Of a stretch of 64,000 bases of DNA, positions 63,745 to 64,000 are shown piece by piece. The notes under the pieces were generated by a model. The model was not told where the DNA came from, did no database searches, and was given only the letters and a program-made list of their open reading frames with translations. The translations under genes and the position numbers were made by a program. This DNA comes from JAJZJT01 sp964610905 (GTDB lineage Bacteria > Actinomycetota > Acidimicrobiia > Acidimicrobiales > RAAP-2), in contig CAZSYT010000007.1 of NCBI GenBank assembly GCA_964610905.1, positions 1 to 64,000 on the forward strand, given 5' to 3'. Position 1 is the first letter of the stretch; every line of letters begins with the position of its first letter.

Positions 63745-64000
63745 ATGTCGCAGGCGCTCGACACCTGGCAGATCAAGGCGTCCTGCCGCGGACCGCAGGC
63801 GGCGGCGTTCTTCCCGCCGGCGCATCCTGAGCGCAAGGACGAGCGGGCGCAGCGCGAGGCGCGCGCGAAGGCGATCTGCGCGACGTGCCCGGTCAAGCGG
63901 CACTGTCTCGAGTACGCGCTCGAGATCCACGAGCCCCACGGCATCTGGGGCGGCCTCAACGAGGTGGAGCGCAAGCAGCTGCTCGAGCGTCGCGCCTGCT
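63745..64000 (+). CDS. WhiB-family iron-sulfur regulator (5' part, runs off the right edge)
   Basis: The visible 85 residues have the Wbl pattern: Cys14 (KASCRG), Cys45 and Cys48 in CATCPVKRHC with Cys54, and the GIWGG turn followed by basic residues (VERKQLLERR), the DNA- or sigma-interacting part. Four cysteines hold an O2/NO-sensitive 4Fe-4S cluster. The ATG follows GGGGGAGG. Beside ArsA-type ATPases it may be a WhiB4/WblA-like member, but the C-terminus needed to decide lies outside the window. Confidence 0.93.
   Translation, partial: MSQALDTWQIKASCRGPQAAAFFPPAHPERKDERAQREARAKAICATCPVKRHCLEYALEIHEPHGIWGGLNEVERKQLLERRAC

Overview
The window is very G+C-rich throughout, with GTG starts, ATGA/GTGA gene overlaps and dense coding. 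Gene content and order (rpmH-rnpA-yidD-yidC-jag-rsmG-parA-parB, trxA-trxB-murJ-DUF6049-cca, ino1-padR-DUF5318, rpsF-ssb-rpsR-rplI-dnaB, PstB/S/C/A, a WhiB regulator beside ArsA-type ATPases) point to an actinobacterial chromosome close to the replication origin. My best guess is a member of Acidimicrobiia or another deep-branching actinobacterial class. That is an inference from synteny and protein style, not from any search.

Layout. Positions 1-749 hold the 5' part of dnaA (minus strand). From 1207 to 7504 runs the classical plus-strand block rpmH to parB, with two perfect parS-type palindromes between rsmG and parA. A convergent gap after parB (7505-7703) carries an A+T-rich patch and a perfect inverted pair of DnaA-box-like 9-mers. 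From 15766 down to 7704 a minus-strand run encodes a DUF6049 envelope protein, MurJ, DegV, a small membrane protein, TrxB, TrxA and a CwlM-like pseudo-amidase. cca faces it divergently. Next come an ABC-2 exporter (17207-20534) and the ino1-padR unit with a perfect operator palindrome. DUF5318 and panB follow, then the rpsF-ssb-rpsR-rplI operon and dnaB. The region 28.7-36.9 kb is accessory: small proteins, a NYN-domain protein, several hydrolases and a CoA-transferase.

From 36.9 to 44.96 kb lies a phosphate block: pstB-pstS-pstC-pstA, an OmpR-type response regulator, and a second OmpR-type regulator whose receiver has lost its phosphorylation residues. All three transcription units are preceded by arrays of 11-bp GTTCACC-type repeats ending in the same CTCC-N-TAC-NN-T block, so they look like one phosphate-responsive regulon. 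Nested between the two regulators is a fluoride-resistance operon (FluC, DUF190, FluC) behind a very clear fluoride riboswitch. Then come pgi, a desaturase with a divergent PaaX-type regulator, a diguanylate cyclase, a beta-helix lipoprotein, a SARP/STAND regulator, an old-yellow-enzyme reductase, an MFS exporter, an enoyl-CoA hydratase, a GNAT acetyltransferase and tRNA-Pro(CGG). The window closes with a CorC-like CBS protein, a stand-alone receiver, two ArsA/GET3-like ATPases and the 5' part of a divergent whiB gene.

The most interesting unexplained signals are: (i) the three Pho arrays together with the pseudo-receiver regulator; (ii) an imperfect ~65-bp element that occurs twice, upstream of panB and of rpsF, at the identical distance from a -10 hexamer; (iii) the perfect GTTCCACGTGGAAC parS variant; and (iv) a recurrent leaderless promoter layout (TANNNT-like hexamer 6-7 bases before the start codon) at eight or more genes. 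I saw no insertion sequences, prophage, CRISPR array or rRNA.
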